Of a DNA stretch of 64,000 nt, positions 1 to 12,000 are shown one piece after another. The stretch lies in the NCBI GenBank assembly GCA_900320905.1, contig ONTZ01000004.1, positions 78,896 through 142,895 on the forward strand, given 5' to 3'. Source of the stretch: an uncultured Prevotella sp. Its GTDB lineage: Bacteria > Bacteroidota > Bacteroidia > Bacteroidales > Bacteroidaceae. Below the pieces are notes generated by a model. The model ran no database searches. It saw nothing but the letters and a program-made list of their open reading frames with translations, and was not told where the DNA came from. Made by a program: the position numbers and the translations under genes. The stretch's first letter is position 1; every line of letters begins with the position of its first letter.

Positions 1-5
1 AGCCC

Positions 6-590
6 ATGATTATTATTGAATCCAAGAAAAAACCTCTCGAACCAGGCAAGAAAGATAAAAACGGGAAGCCGATTTTATCGTTGAAAGAAAAGTATCCTGA
101 TGCGATGATCATCGATGTGACAAGCAAGGCCCAGGATGAGTTCGTCAAGTTTAGCCCATTCTATCCCATTGGTGGTATTCCCGTTCCGTTTACTGAAGGC
201 CTGGTGGCTTTGTCTGTCGAGGGCATCTGGCAAGGTCTGAAAGTGTTTGAGGATAATGACATAGACACAAGCCTGTTCTCGAAGCGAGATATGAAGAACA
301 TGAAACGAACCACACGCAAGTATGGCCCATGTCTCGGACATCGTAAGGGCGTTCATGGTGAGGAGTTGCTTGGCTACCTCACTGCCCGCAAGCTGATTTA
401 CCTGCCCTGTTATAAGTGGGTGTTGGAGAACAAACTCCAGAAGTTGGTAACAGCGATTCGTATCATCTCGAAGAATAAGCCAGTGGTTTTGCTTGACTAC
501 AACACGAATCCGGATGTATACAATGCTAAGAGTCCTCTTTCGCATGCCTCGCTGATTAAGGCGTACATCGAAGGTAACTATCCAGAGTAA
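6..590 (+). CDS. Conserved hypothetical protein (DUF6939-like)
   Basis: A 194-residue soluble protein with no signal peptide or membrane segment. From memory it resembles the uncharacterised family labelled DUF6939; the conserved-looking patches are SPFYPIGGIPVPF (about residues 51-63) and VEGIWQGLKVFE (about 71-82). A GHRKGVHGEELLGY patch follows in the middle. No catalytic motif is recognised and no function is proposed. The frame is open to the left edge of the window, so a start further upstream is possible, but an opening of MIIIESKKK matches how I remember the family beginning. It is followed 30 bases later by a strong terminator and shows no link to the glycan genes to its right. Confidence 0.7.
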   Translation: MIIIESKKKPLEPGKKDKNGKPILSLKEKYPDAMIIDVTSKAQDEFVKFSPFYPIGGIPVPFTEGLVALSVEGIWQGLKVFEDNDIDTSLFSKRDMKNMKRTTRKYGPCLGHRKGVHGEELLGYLTARKLIYLPCYKWVLENKLQKLVTAIRIISKNKPVVLLDYNTNPDVYNAKSPLSHASLIKAYIEGNYPE

Positions 591-620
591 CATCAGAATT
601 ACTCAAATACAATATAATAA

Positions 621-659
621 TATAGGGATGCTCAATTTGAACATCCCTATATTTTTTTA
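621..659 (+). terminator. Rho-independent terminator
   Basis: ATAGGGATG pairs with CATCCCTAT around a short loop and is followed by a run of T. It sits just after the hypothetical gene ending at 590. The hairpin can also form on the minus strand and could stop transcripts from the operon to its right. Confidence 0.8.
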
Positions 660-753
660 TTATCGGCGTATCAGCCTTTTTACAATCAGGCTTTGCTCGT
701 CTTTGCTGCAAGGAAATCCTGCAGCACGTTTCCTTTTAAAATCACCAGTATCT

Positions 754-2019
<1,266 letters not shown>

Positions 2020-4380
2020 CTACCTTTTCAACAGGTTCATCTGAACCTCAGGTTTCATCACGTCGTGAACCTTCATCTGGAAAGACTTGGCTGGTGCAGT
2101 GAGGGTAGCCTTGATGTCCTGAGAGGAGGTGCCTACCAAGAACTGATATTCGCCCTCAGCAACCACCCATGCAGAAGCAGCCTCATCGAACGAAGCGAGT
2201 TCCGGAGCCGTGATGCTCAGTGTGAGAGTCTCACTCTCCCCCGGCTTCAGCAACTTCGTCTTGGCAAAGGCCTTCAGTTCCTTTGCAGGCTTATTCGCTG
2301 CCTTGTTGTCAGGTGCGGAGATATAAAGTTCCACGACTTCCTTACCCTCAAATCCGCCTGTGTTCTTCACAGTGACAGTTACGTCGTAGATGTCGTTCTT
2401 CTGGGAAATCTTCGCATCGCTGTACTCAAAGGTGGTATAACTAAGGCCAAAGCCGAAGGGATAACTGACAGGCACGTCAAACGAGTCGAAGTAGCGATAG
2501 CCCACATAGACATCCTCCTCGTAGTCAGTATAGTCTACGTTCTTCACGTTACCTTTCTGACCCTGGTTCATCATGTCGATCTTAACATTCTGATCAATGG
2601 GGAAGTTTTTAGAACTGTAGGCATCAGTGAACTTGACTGGCCATGTCATCGTGAACTTACCCGAAGGTGACTGCTTGCCGCTGAGCACATCGACGACACT
2701 GTTGCCGCCTTCCTGACCTGCCTGCCAAGCGCAGAGGATGGCATCGGGCAGTTCTTTCCAAGAGGCTGTCTCAATGACACCACCAATGTTCAGCAACACA
2801 ACAACCTGCTTGCCTGCCTTGTGATAGACCTCGCACACCTGCTGGATGAGTTTCATCTCTGAGTCATTGAGATTGAAGTCGGCAGACTTACGGTCGAGGA
2901 ACTCACCAGAGATACGTCCGATGGTGATGATAGCGACATCGGCACCATTGGCCTGTGCAGCCAGTTCGTCGGCAGTAAACTGTTTCTCTGCGGGCAGTGT
3001 GCCAGGCATGAAACTGGCCAACATAGCGGCCTGCTTATCCTTCTTGGCCATCTCCTCGAGAGCCTTCTTCTGAGCCTCCTTGGCGTCAGCAATATATTTC
3101 TCGTAGGCCGTCTTGATTTCGTCAGAAACGGTATAGCCGCCATTCTTCAGACCATCGAGCAGCGACACCACATAAGCATGGTTTACATTACCAGAACCTG
3201 TGCCACCGGCAATGAAGTCGTATGACGTACAACCATATAAAGCGACGTTCTTAATATTCTCCTTCAAAGGCAAGGTCTCGTTGTTCTTCATGAGTACCAT
3301 ACCCTCGGCAGCGCTCTGACGGGTAACGGCAGCATGAGCCTTCAGGTCGGGCTTATTGCTATATTGGTAGCCCTGGAAACGCGGACTCTTCTCGACGAGG
3401 TTCAGCACACGCTGTACGTTACGGTCGAGGTCAGCCTCAGACAGTTTACCGCTCTTCACGCCAGCCACGATACTATCAAACTGCTCCTTCTTACCAGGCT
3501 GTAACATATCGTTACCTGCCCACATCTGCTTGGCACCATCCTTGCCGCCGAACCAGTCAGTCATGACCGTTCCCTCATAACCCCACTCATCGCGCAGGAT
3601 GGTCTCTACGAGATCCTTGCTCTCAGACGTATAGACACCGTTGATGTAATTGTAAGAAGTCATCACCGTCCAAGGCTTACTCTCCTTGATAGCAATCTCG
3701 AAGCCCTTCAGATAGATCTCGCGCAGGGCCCGCTGAGAGATATGTGCATCGGTATTCATACGATTGGTTTCCTGATTATTGGCAGCAAAGTGCTTGATAC
3801 TCGTACCCACATCGTTCTTCTGTACACCAGTGATATAGGCAGCAGCAGTCTTACCAGCCACCACAGGATCCTCGGAATAATACTCGAAATTACGACCACA
3901 GAGGGGGTTACGCATGATATTGACGGCTGGTGCCAACAGCACATCGGCACCATACTCCTTTACCTCCTCACCGATAGCCTGACCTACCTCCTCTACCAAC
4001 TTCGTGTTCCAGGTAGAGGCTAGCAACGTACCAATGGGGAAGTGGGTGCAATAATAGGTAGCAGAATCACCTTCACGGGTGGCATCGATACGGAGTCCGG
4101 CAGGACCATCAGCCAGCACTACAGCAGGGATACCTAACGAGTCGAGGGGGTAAGTGGTACCAGCGGCACCAGGCACGAGGTTCTTGGTGGCACCGATTAC
4201 AGCATCGTCGCCAGAGAATCCAGCCATACCAACACCAATCACGAAGTGAGCCTTGTCTTCAAGTGAGAGTTTGGTCATCACCTCATCCTGATTGATCGTG
4301 TTCTTAGTCACTTTGTCGGCAGAAGTACAGCCCGTCATAAGGGCAGCCATACCGAGGGCAAGAAACAATGTCTTCTTCAT
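2020..4380 (-). CDS. GH3 family beta-glycosidase lipoprotein (beta-glucosidase/beta-xylosidase type)
   Basis: A 786-residue lipoprotein: MKKTLFLALGMAALMTGC gives a signal peptide with lipid-attachment cysteine at 18, so the enzyme is membrane-anchored. The family order is normal: an N-terminal TIM barrel with LADGPAGLRID and KHFAANNQE motifs, the nucleophile motif MTDWFGG (Asp275), a second alpha/beta sandwich domain with the AGQEGG motif, and a C-terminal fibronectin-III-like domain ending near residue 770. GH3 enzymes release terminal beta-linked glucose or xylose from oligosaccharides. A Lys/Glu-rich helix (about residues 425-450) interrupts the second domain. Between GH115 (28-base gap) and the CE1 esterase it probably finishes side-chain-stripped oligosaccharides. 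Glucosidase versus xylosidase cannot be decided by eye. Confidence 0.88.
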   Translation of the reverse strand: MKKTLFLALGMAALMTGCTSADKVTKNTINQDEVMTKLSLEDKAHFVIGVGMAGFSGDDAVIGATKNLVPGAAGTTYPLDSLGIPAVVLADGPAGLRIDATREGDSATYYCTHFPIGTLLASTWNTKLVEEVGQAIGEEVKEYGADVLLAPAVNIMRNPLCGRNFEYYSEDPVVAGKTAAAYITGVQKNDVGTSIKHFAANNQETNRMNTDAHISQRALREIYLKGFEIAIKESKPWTVMTSYNYINGVYTSESKDLVETILRDEWGYEGTVMTDWFGGKDGAKQMWAGNDMLQPGKKEQFDSIVAGVKSGKLSEADLDRNVQRVLNLVEKSPRFQGYQYSNKPDLKAHAAVTRQSAAEGMVLMKNNETLPLKENIKNVALYGCTSYDFIAGGTGSGNVNHAYVVSLLDGLKNGGYTVSDEIKTAYEKYIADAKEAQKKALEEMAKKDKQAAMLASFMPGTLPAEKQFTADELAAQANGADVAIITIGRISGEFLDRKSADFNLNDSEMKLIQQVCEVYHKAGKQVVVLLNIGGVIETASWKELPDAILCAWQAGQEGGNSVVDVLSGKQSPSGKFTMTWPVKFTDAYSSKNFPIDQNVKIDMMNQGQKGNVKNVDYTDYEEDVYVGYRYFDSFDVPVSYPFGFGLSYTTFEYSDAKISQKNDIYDVTVTVKNTGGFEGKEVVELYISAPDNKAANKPAKELKAFAKTKLLKPGESETLTLSITAPELASFDEAASAWVVAEGEYQFLVGTSSQDIKATLTAPAKSFQMKVHDVMKPEVQMNLLKR

Positions 4381-4407
4381 AACCTTTCCTTTTTTATTAT
4401 CTCATAT

Positions 4408-6912
4408 TTAGTTAAATCGCTTGCATGGTGACTCCTGACCGAAGAGGTACTGGGGTTGATAGCCACCGGCATCGACCACAATCTTCTCGAAAACAATACC
4501 AGGATGTTTGGGCTGTAATGTCAGACTGTGTACCCCACTATGTGTCACAGGCAATTCCACGACCTTCTCCACCACACGACTTGCAACAGCAGGATAATAC
4601 TCCGAATACATATAGGGCTGACGGTCGACAAGCGTCTTGTTGAAGTTAACCACCTGTGGCTCACCACCGTCAAGGCTGACAATGTACTCGAAGCCGCCTG
4701 TATCCAGAAAGTCGAGCGTTGACTTCGTCACGACATGGACCTTCACTTTAGCCGTTTCAGTGGGTAGCGCAAACTGATAGGTCAGGGAAGCGTTTCCTAC
4801 TTCTGACGTATAAGGCGTCAAGGCAACGGCACTACGAGTGCGACCATAATAGGGATAGACAGTCCACCCAGTGCCTTCAGGTGCCGTAGCACTGAAATAA
4901 TGCTCTGCTTCCATAGCCACATAACCATTACTGGAGGTAAAGGTATAACCACCGGTAGGACCATCTTCGACAGAAGCGGTTCGCGGCAACATATCTGCAC
5001 GGAAGTTGTCGTTCCAGGAACGATAGCCAATATGCTTCTGTATCATCATACCATTCCACTTGCCACCAGCGATATCTGTATTGTATGCAAGACAAAGCAG
5101 TGAATCACGACGGAAGCACTCCTTCACCTTGTCGGCCCACATATTAGCATCGGGGTTCTTGCTGGCAGCCAGATACAGGTTCATGGCCTGGGCATAGTAC
5201 ATATCGTAGAGATTAGCCATCGCCTGAACCGGGAAGAGTACCAACTGACGATAGAAGTCGCGAGCCTCTACAGGAATCTGGTCATAGAGGCGCAGGGCAC
5301 TCAGTTCCAGACGCTGGTAGTCGTCAGCCACCTGTCGCCACTCACCTGTCTCGATATTGTAGGTACGCGCATCGAGCATCTCAGGTGTGACACGAGCCAT
5401 ATACTGGCAGTTGCGGTTGTAAATCGACGCAGCCTCCTCTGCGATGGAGCCCCTGAGCACACTCTGGAAGAAACGACGGGTATGGTCGGTGACGGTCTGG
5501 ACGGTATAGTCCTTCGGATTCCAGGCCATATCCATAAACAACTGGATGGGGTATTCCATCGGTTTCAGGTCGCCGACATTGAGGATCCACATACGCTCAA
5601 TGCCGAAGTCATAGGCCAGCGACAGTTGCTCGAACATCTGCTGCGTCTGGGTGACGTTGAGCCACTTCGTATTACGTGGAGCCCCCACGTAATCGACGTG
5701 GTAATAGATGCCCCATCCGCCTTTACGACTACGTTCGGCAGCAGTGGGTACACGACGGATATCGCCCCAGTTGTCATCGCTGATAAGGATCATCACGTCG
5801 TCGGGCACACGAAGGCCGGCATCGTAATAGTCCTGCACCTCTTTATACAAGGCCCACACCTGAGTGGTCTTCTCAGCAGGCTTACCCGTCACCTCCTTGA
5901 TAATCTTTCGTTGGTTGTCGATGATACGTTCCATCAACTTTGTGTCGGCAGTTTCGCTCATGGCTTCATCGCCATCGCCACGCATGCCGATAGTCACAAT
6001 ATCGTCAGTACCCTTCATGCGTTCGATACCTTCACGGAAGAAACGGTCAAGGTTCTCTTTGTTGGTCTGGTAGTTCCAGGCTCCCCACTCCTGACGGTTA
6101 CGTGCATACTCCTGATGATTACGTGCCATTGGCTCGTGGTGTGAGGTGCCAATAATGACCCCCATCTCATCGGCCACCTTTGAGTTCTCAGGGTCATCGG
6201 CATAGAAAGCCCAGCCCCACATGGCAGGCCAAAGGAAGTTACCCTTCAGACGAAGAATCAGTTCAAACACCTTCTCATAGAAATGATGGTCGCCATAGTC
6301 CGTGCCAAAGGTATTCTTCACCCATGTGGTCAGACAGGGAGCCTCATCATTTAAGAAGAGGCCACGGTAGCGTACACTCGGCTCTCCGTCGGTATACTCA
6401 CCTCTTTTGACATAGATAGCGTCATGCCTCTCCACCGGCACATCGGCCCAGTAGTACCAGGGCGAGACACCGATCTGCTGCGACAGTTCATAGATGCCGA
6501 AGACCGTGCCACGCTTGTCACTGCCGGCGATGACGAGTTGGTCGCCGATAGTCTTGATAATGTATTTCTCCGTCTTGCCTTTCAGGTCGCGGAGTTCGCC
6601 CTTCTTCACCCATTGGTCGATCTGCTTATTGACGCCCACAGTACCAATGAGGATTGACACAGAGGGACGGTTCTTTTGTGTCGATGCTTCGAGCGACACA
6701 AAAGAACCGTCCCTCTGTGTCACCCGCTGGAAGTCTTGTTGAAGATTGGCGACAGCACGTTGCACACAACTATGCTCCTTGGCATCGAATGAGATACTGG
6801 CACCTTGCAACGGGAGTACGTCGGCAGATGCCTTAAACACAACAAATTGCTCTGCTGCACTCATGGTCAGTGCCAGCAATAGCGAAAAGGTTATAATCAA
6901 AGATCTTTTCAT
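4408..6912 (-). CDS. GH115 xylan alpha-1,2-glucuronidase
   Basis: An 834-residue secreted enzyme with a signal peptide (residues 1-19, ending MSAAEQ). The sequence matches GH115 as I know it: RYRGLFLNDEAPCL, LKGNFLWPAMWGWAF, GTSHHEPMARN, IGMRGDGDEAM and a C-terminal beta domain beginning near YVAMEAEHY. GH115 enzymes cut (4-O-methyl)glucuronic acid from internal and terminal xylose units of glucuronoxylan. It is the first gene of the GH115-GH3-CE1 operon, with a promoter-like TATCTTTG box just upstream. The odd feature is at residues 64-86: this stretch is encoded by a perfect 29-bp inverted repeat and looks like an in-frame insertion in the N-terminal domain, away from the expected active site. 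The remaining length is within the usual family range. Confidence 0.92.
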   Translation of the reverse strand: MKRSLIITFSLLLALTMSAAEQFVVFKASADVLPLQGASISFDAKEHSCVQRAVANLQQDFQRVTQRDGSFVSLEASTQKNRPSVSILIGTVGVNKQIDQWVKKGELRDLKGKTEKYIIKTIGDQLVIAGSDKRGTVFGIYELSQQIGVSPWYYWADVPVERHDAIYVKRGEYTDGEPSVRYRGLFLNDEAPCLTTWVKNTFGTDYGDHHFYEKVFELILRLKGNFLWPAMWGWAFYADDPENSKVADEMGVIIGTSHHEPMARNHQEYARNRQEWGAWNYQTNKENLDRFFREGIERMKGTDDIVTIGMRGDGDEAMSETADTKLMERIIDNQRKIIKEVTGKPAEKTTQVWALYKEVQDYYDAGLRVPDDVMILISDDNWGDIRRVPTAAERSRKGGWGIYYHVDYVGAPRNTKWLNVTQTQQMFEQLSLAYDFGIERMWILNVGDLKPMEYPIQLFMDMAWNPKDYTVQTVTDHTRRFFQSVLRGSIAEEAASIYNRNCQYMARVTPEMLDARTYNIETGEWRQVADDYQRLELSALRLYDQIPVEARDFYRQLVLFPVQAMANLYDMYYAQAMNLYLAASKNPDANMWADKVKECFRRDSLLCLAYNTDIAGGKWNGMMIQKHIGYRSWNDNFRADMLPRTASVEDGPTGGYTFTSSNGYVAMEAEHYFSATAPEGTGWTVYPYYGRTRSAVALTPYTSEVGNASLTYQFALPTETAKVKVHVVTKSTLDFLDTGGFEYIVSLDGGEPQVVNFNKTLVDRQPYMYSEYYPAVASRVVEKVVELPVTHSGVHSLTLQPKHPGIVFEKIVVDAGGYQPQYLFGQESPCKRFN
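6655..6722. repeat. Perfect 29-bp inverted repeat inside the GH115 gene (REP-like palindrome)
   Basis: The left arm 6655-6683 begins TGACACAGAGGGACGG; the right arm 6694-6722 is its exact reverse complement, with a 10-base loop (6684-6693). The GH115 frame runs through the whole unit without a stop. The core GGGACGGTTCTTTTGTGTC resembles dispersed palindromes I remember from other bacterial genomes near Y1 (REP-associated) transposases; no such transposase is in this window. Confidence 0.9.
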
Positions 6913-6936
6913 ATCGTCGGGTTCTTATTTATTTTG

Positions 6937-6944
6937 CAAAGATA
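6937..6944 (-). promoter_or_regulatory. Bacteroidetes -7 box for the GH115-GH3-CE1 operon
   Basis: On the minus strand this reads TATCTTTG, a match to TAnnTTTG, 25 bases before the GH115 start. No good TTG element is visible 20 bases further upstream, so it may need an activator such as the nearby hybrid regulator. Confidence 0.55.
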
Positions 6945-6973
6945 ACACTTTTTTCCTAAATAATTCTTTTTTT

Positions 6974-7011
6974 AGAAAAAAAACACCAGCCACCAACGGA
7001 GGTGACTGGTG
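6974..7011 (-). terminator. Terminator after SusC/SusD pair 1
   Basis: On the minus strand CACCAGTCACC pairs with GGTGGCTGGTG (one G-U pair, 6-base loop) followed by eight T residues. It lies 36 bases after the SusD stop and separates the SusCD transcript from the GH115 operon. Confidence 0.9.
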
Positions 7012-7046
7012 CCAAGAGAGAATTTTCTAACTAACCTTTAAACTAA

Positions 7047-8993
7047 TCATCTGTATGCAGGATTCTGATAGGCTTGCTTCTCCTGTTCCGACATAATCAA
7101 ACCGTCGAGTTGTCCCTGAGGGATTGGACGGAGGTAATAACCTGCCGGGATGTCACGAGTGAATGACTCAAGATCCTTATCGGTATAACCACTGCCGGCG
7201 ATACGGTATGTAGATGCGCGCTCAGCCCATTTCTGGGTACGAACGAGGTCGAACCAACGATAGCCCTCACCCCAGAACTCACGGCTACGCTCGTCGAGGA
7301 TAAAGTCGATGGTGATCGTTGCGGGAGTGGCTGCCAGCATGGCGGCGCTGTTGTCAACAGATACTGCCACATTATCATTCTGAGAGAATGTCTGCTTACC
7401 AGCACGCTCACGGAGCACATTCACATATTTCAAGGCATTGGCATTATCGTTCAGTTTCACAGCAGCCTCAGCAGCAATCAGGTAGAACTCAGAGAACTTG
7501 GCGATGTTCCAGGGACGCGGACTACCACCGTTCACCTTTGAGCCCAGACCGCCATTATTGTCGGTACGGTAGATACCAATCTTCCAGTTGATTGGATACT
7601 TCTTACGACTGATGTGATTCACGGCTACTACGAAGTCAGCGCGACCAGGCATCTCGCCGAAGCCAAGCTTACCATCAGCACCTGTATAGTTGATATTGGC
7701 ATCCTCACTCTCGGGAACCCAGCTGAAGTAAACCTCATTAGGACCTACCTGCATGCCATTGGCACCAAAGACATAAGGCTCAGTACCGCCAGCCTTCTGC
7801 CAGTTGGTGTGATAGCGCAGGGTGAAGGTAGCATCGTAGCGAGAGTCGATAGCCTTGACAGCATCTTCCCAAACACCACCTTCCATGAAATTGTCGGCGA
7901 TAGGAGCCATACGAGTCCAAGGGCGGCCGAGTGCCTGCACAGCCTCACGCTGGATGGGGTTGATGGTAGCGCCAGAAGCAGCCTTGGCCGTCATCTCAGT
8001 GTAGTTCCAGGTCTCCATCCAGTAAGCGAAGTTCTCAGGAGAGCCACCACTACCCCAGCCATAGCCAGCACCACCGTTACCGAACTTCTCGTCCTCGTCG
8101 TGGTCAGCATAGAGCATAATCTCAGAGTTACGGTCGTTAGTAGCCACGTTGACATCATAGAAGGTGGGCTGCAGTCCGTAAGGTCCAGGATTGTCGATAG
8201 CCTGCTTGGCCATGTCGTAGGCCTTCTGGAAATAGCTGTTAGCCTGACTGGCATCACGACTGCACTCTGGATAGGTGGGGATATTGTTGGGGTTCTCCAA
8301 CCACCAGGCGTATGTCAGGTAAGCCTTTGAGAGATACAGACGAGCCAGATTCTTGGTTGCAGTACCTGTGAGACGTGGGTTCTCAGGCAGGTCGGCAACA
8401 GCCTTCTCGAGATCAGCAAAAATAGCAGCATAAACCTCAGGAACGGTATTACGTACAGATGTACGAACAGTAGAGGTATTGAACTTCAGATCACCAGCAC
8501 CGAGGTCGAGGGGCACACCACCATAGGTCTGTACCAGGATGAAATAGTCGAATGCACGGAAGAAGTATGCCTCTGCGAGCAGAGCGTCATCGATACCAGC
8601 AGCAGCGCCATTCTCAATGATACCGCTGGCGGTATTGATGTTTGCGAAGGCAGCACCCCAGCATCCGCCGGCGATACTATTATTAGGATTCATAGAACCT
8701 ACGCCCGAGAGGTCGGCATCCTTGAAGTTGCCATCGGCAGACTGTGCGTATGTATATTCATCGGTACCAGTCTCCAAACTATTCAGATAATAACCGTTGC
8801 CATAGAAATAGCGCAGGTGTGCATAGAGAGAAGTCAGACCACCCTCAATACCCGCCTTCGTGGTGAAGAATGTCGGGTCGAACTGGCTGCGAGGCTGCTC
8901 GTCGAGCACATCACTGCAGGATGTCATCGTTGTGGAAAGACCACAGCAGACCAAACCCGCAGCAAGGATATATTTAATACTTTTCGTTTTCAT
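7047..8993 (-). CDS. SusD-like outer-membrane glycan-binding lipoprotein (pair 1)
   Basis: A 648-residue lipoprotein. I place the start at MKTKSIKYILAAG rather than the in-frame Met 9 codons upstream (9020), because the signal peptide begins there and its lipobox MTSC follows at the right distance. The sequence has the RagB/SusD pattern: an N-terminal TPR-like helical region with AEAYFFRAFDYFILVQTYGGVPL, and the C-terminal half with FYLIAAEAAVKLND, YVNVLRERAG and ILDERSREFWGEGYRWFDLVRT. SusD proteins sit on the cell surface as the lid of the SusC transporter and bind the oligosaccharide. It follows its SusC partner (stop at 9041) by 47 bases, a spacer that contains an AT-rich repeat. Confidence 0.95.
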   Translation of the reverse strand: MKTKSIKYILAAGLVCCGLSTTMTSCSDVLDEQPRSQFDPTFFTTKAGIEGGLTSLYAHLRYFYGNGYYLNSLETGTDEYTYAQSADGNFKDADLSGVGSMNPNNSIAGGCWGAAFANINTASGIIENGAAAGIDDALLAEAYFFRAFDYFILVQTYGGVPLDLGAGDLKFNTSTVRTSVRNTVPEVYAAIFADLEKAVADLPENPRLTGTATKNLARLYLSKAYLTYAWWLENPNNIPTYPECSRDASQANSYFQKAYDMAKQAIDNPGPYGLQPTFYDVNVATNDRNSEIMLYADHDEDEKFGNGGAGYGWGSGGSPENFAYWMETWNYTEMTAKAASGATINPIQREAVQALGRPWTRMAPIADNFMEGGVWEDAVKAIDSRYDATFTLRYHTNWQKAGGTEPYVFGANGMQVGPNEVYFSWVPESEDANINYTGADGKLGFGEMPGRADFVVAVNHISRKKYPINWKIGIYRTDNNGGLGSKVNGGSPRPWNIAKFSEFYLIAAEAAVKLNDNANALKYVNVLRERAGKQTFSQNDNVAVSVDNSAAMLAATPATITIDFILDERSREFWGEGYRWFDLVRTQKWAERASTYRIAGSGYTDKDLESFTRDIPAGYYLRPIPQGQLDGLIMSEQEKQAYQNPAYR

Positions 8994-9012
8994 AACCTTA
9001 TTATTTATTATA

Positions 9013-9046
9013 TGATGCATTATTAATTATGAATTATGCATTAGAA
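9013..9046. repeat. AT-rich intergenic repeat at the SusC-SusD junction
   Basis: An imperfect dyad of TGCATTATTAATTATG / AATTATGCATTA lies across the SusC stop codon and the spacer before SusD. It resembles short AATTATGAATTATG repeats common between genes in this group (from memory). It could form a weak hairpin on either strand. Confidence 0.45.
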
Positions 9047-12000
9047 AGTAACATTAAGACCGAAGATGAAGTTGCGGGTAGAAGGTGTGTTATAACCTAC
9101 AATCGGCATCCTGTGCTTGCCAGTGTATCCGTCGATACCGACGGCTGTGTTCTGGTTTGCATATGAGTTGGTCTCTGGATCAAGTCCGCTCTCGTTGTTG
9201 AAAGGTGAGAAGAGCACGAACGGGTTCTGAATCGTAGCATAGAGGCGCAGACGGCTGATGCCGAAATCCTTGACAGCCTTCAGATTGTCGAAGTTGTAAC
9301 CGAGTGTGATGGCACGAACCTTCAGATAGCCAGCATCGAAATAGCCGAGCGTAGAACCGTACTTGGGGTTATCACCACTCTGGATACCACCGGGTTTCGG
9401 ATACTTGGCACCTGTGTTCTGCTCTGTCCAGTAATCTACATCCAGTTGTCCGCGACGACCTGTCAGCATGTTCAGGTAACCATTAGCAGAGTGGATGGCA
9501 CTGATCAACTTACCGCCGACCTGGAATGCGCCAATCACGGTCAGGTCAAAGCCTTTGTAACCGACTGTTGTATTGAAACCACCGATGAGGTCGGGCTCCA
9601 TGCTCATCACTTCACGGTCATCCTCACCAATCTGGCGGGTAGGATTGCCGTTGGCATCAAGAGCCTTGTCGTGAGCCACCTTGATCATACCAATGTTACC
9701 ACCGGGCTCAAGGATATTCATCTGTGCTTCCTCGCCAGCCTGCCACAAGCCGATATACTTGTAGTCATAGATGACATCGATAGGATAGCCGATGAACCAG
9801 CGGTTGCCCTTATCAGGAACAGGATTGCCGTTCTCGTCGAGTGCACCTGTCAGTTTGGTCAACTTGTTGCGGTTCTGGTAAAGGTTGATACCAGCCTCCC
9901 AGTTCCAACCGTTCTTGTTGTCGATGATGATGCCGTTCAGCGTGAGTTCCCAACCCTTATTCTCAGTATTACCGATATTACCAGTATAACTGCTTACACC
10001 AGAAGTAGAAGGCAGAGATACGTCGAGCAGAATATCGTTGGTCTTCTGCGTATAGTACTCAAATGATCCATAGAGACGACCACTGAACAGGGAGAAGTCA
10101 AGACCGAAGTTCCATGTCTTAGAATACTCCCATCCCAGTTCGGGGTTAGGCAGTGCATTTACATAGTAACCAGCCTTATAGGTAGAGCCGAAGTTATAGT
10201 TACGAACGGCCAGACCGCCAAGAGTCGAATATGGGTTGATTGACTGGTTAGAAGTCTCACCGTAACCTACGCGCAGTTTCAGGTTGTCAATCCAAGTGAG
10301 GTTCTCCATGAACTGCTCGCGAGAGATGTTCCAACCAGCACTGACTGCTGGATAGGTGTGCCACTGATGACCCTTTGCCAGACGTGATGAAGCATCAGAA
10401 CGGAGGGCTGCAGAAATCATGTACTTATTATCATAAGAGTACATCACACGTCCCATCCAAGACATCAGACCGCTCTGCCAGTAGTTGTAACCTGTCAGGT
10501 TAGCCTGACCGACAGCCTTGTCAAGTGCATAGTACTGGAAATAGTCGGCAGGGATGTCCTGTGCGCTGGCACCTGTTGACTCGTAAGTCGTCTGCTCGGC
10601 AGAGTACATAGCAACAACATTCACGTTGTGCTTCTCAGCAAAGATATGGTCATAAGTGAGCAAATTCTCAACGGCCCAGTTACGTGTCTGGTTCTCAGAG
10701 ATACCACCACCGTTCACAGCGTTGGCATCCTTGTTGTTGACACCTGTACCAGTGAAGTTTCCGCCCTTAGAACTACGGAAGTTCAGACCGATATTGATAC
10801 GGTAACTCAGACCTTCAACCCATGGGCACTTTACCTCACCGAAGAGGGTGTTGTAAGAGCCGATACCCTTGTTCTCATTCAGCCACACGTCCTTGTCACG
10901 CTCAACGGTCTCCTTGGTCACGACACTCTGGTCGTCGGCAGGAAGAGAAATATAACGCTTCAAGTTGCCGTTCTCGTCGTATGGACTGGCCAGAGGGCTC
11001 TTGCTCAGTACACCATACATATCATTCACACCCTGAGTCTTACGATAACTGTTGTTCGTGCTCAGGCCAAAGCGGAAGTACTTGCCTACCATCTGGTCAA
11101 AGTTACCACGAACGGACACACGGTCGTAACCCTCAGTAGGAACGACAGACTCGTCATGATAGTAACCTGCACCGAAACTGTAACTACCACCATTGGTACC
11201 GCCGGCAACACTTACATCGTGATTATGGCTTACACCTGTCTGGTAGTACAGATCCTGCCAGTCAGTGTTCGTATTGTCGTTCTCATCGAGTGAATTCTGA
11301 TAGAGGCCGGCATACTGACGGAACTTTGAGAAGGTAGGCCCATCCATCATCGGATACTTCTTGAAGACCTTCTTGAAACTGACATAGCCATTATAACTTA
11401 CCTTGGCAGGAGCACCCTGGCTACCCTTAGTCGTAGTGATGATAATCACACCGTTAGCACCACGAGAGCCGTAGATGGCTGTGGCAGAAGCATCCTTCAG
11501 GATATCCATCGACTTGATGTCGGCAGGATTGATATCAGAAAGAACACCCATGAAAGGAATACCGTCAAGCACAATCAGAGGATCGTTGGAAGCACTGAGT
11601 GAGCGCTGACCACGAATGCGGATCTGCATCTCCTCACCAGGCTTGGTAGAGGTCTGCGTCATGAGCACACCAGCCACACGACCCTGCAGAGCCTGAGCGG
11701 CATTGGTGGCAGCAATCTGATTCAGTTTCTCACCACCGATGTTGGCAACAGAACCAGTAACGGCCTCACGACGCTGGGTACCGTAACCAATCACCACCAC
11801 TTCGTTAACGACGTGACCATCTTCTTTAAGTTCTACACGCAAGTTATCACCGGCCTTAATCTCCTGGGATTCATAACCCACATAGGAAATAACGAGCGTT
11901 GCGCCGGGTTTGACATTAAGAGAGAAATTACCGTTGAAATCGGTAACCGTACCATTACTAGTACCCTTCTCCATGACGGTGGCACCGATCAGCGGACCTT

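Noticed and set aside
6655-6722. Inverted repeat read as an intrinsic terminator or a frame-breaking insertion in GH115
   Set aside because: There is no T run after either arm, and the GH115 frame is open across it with family motifs on both sides.
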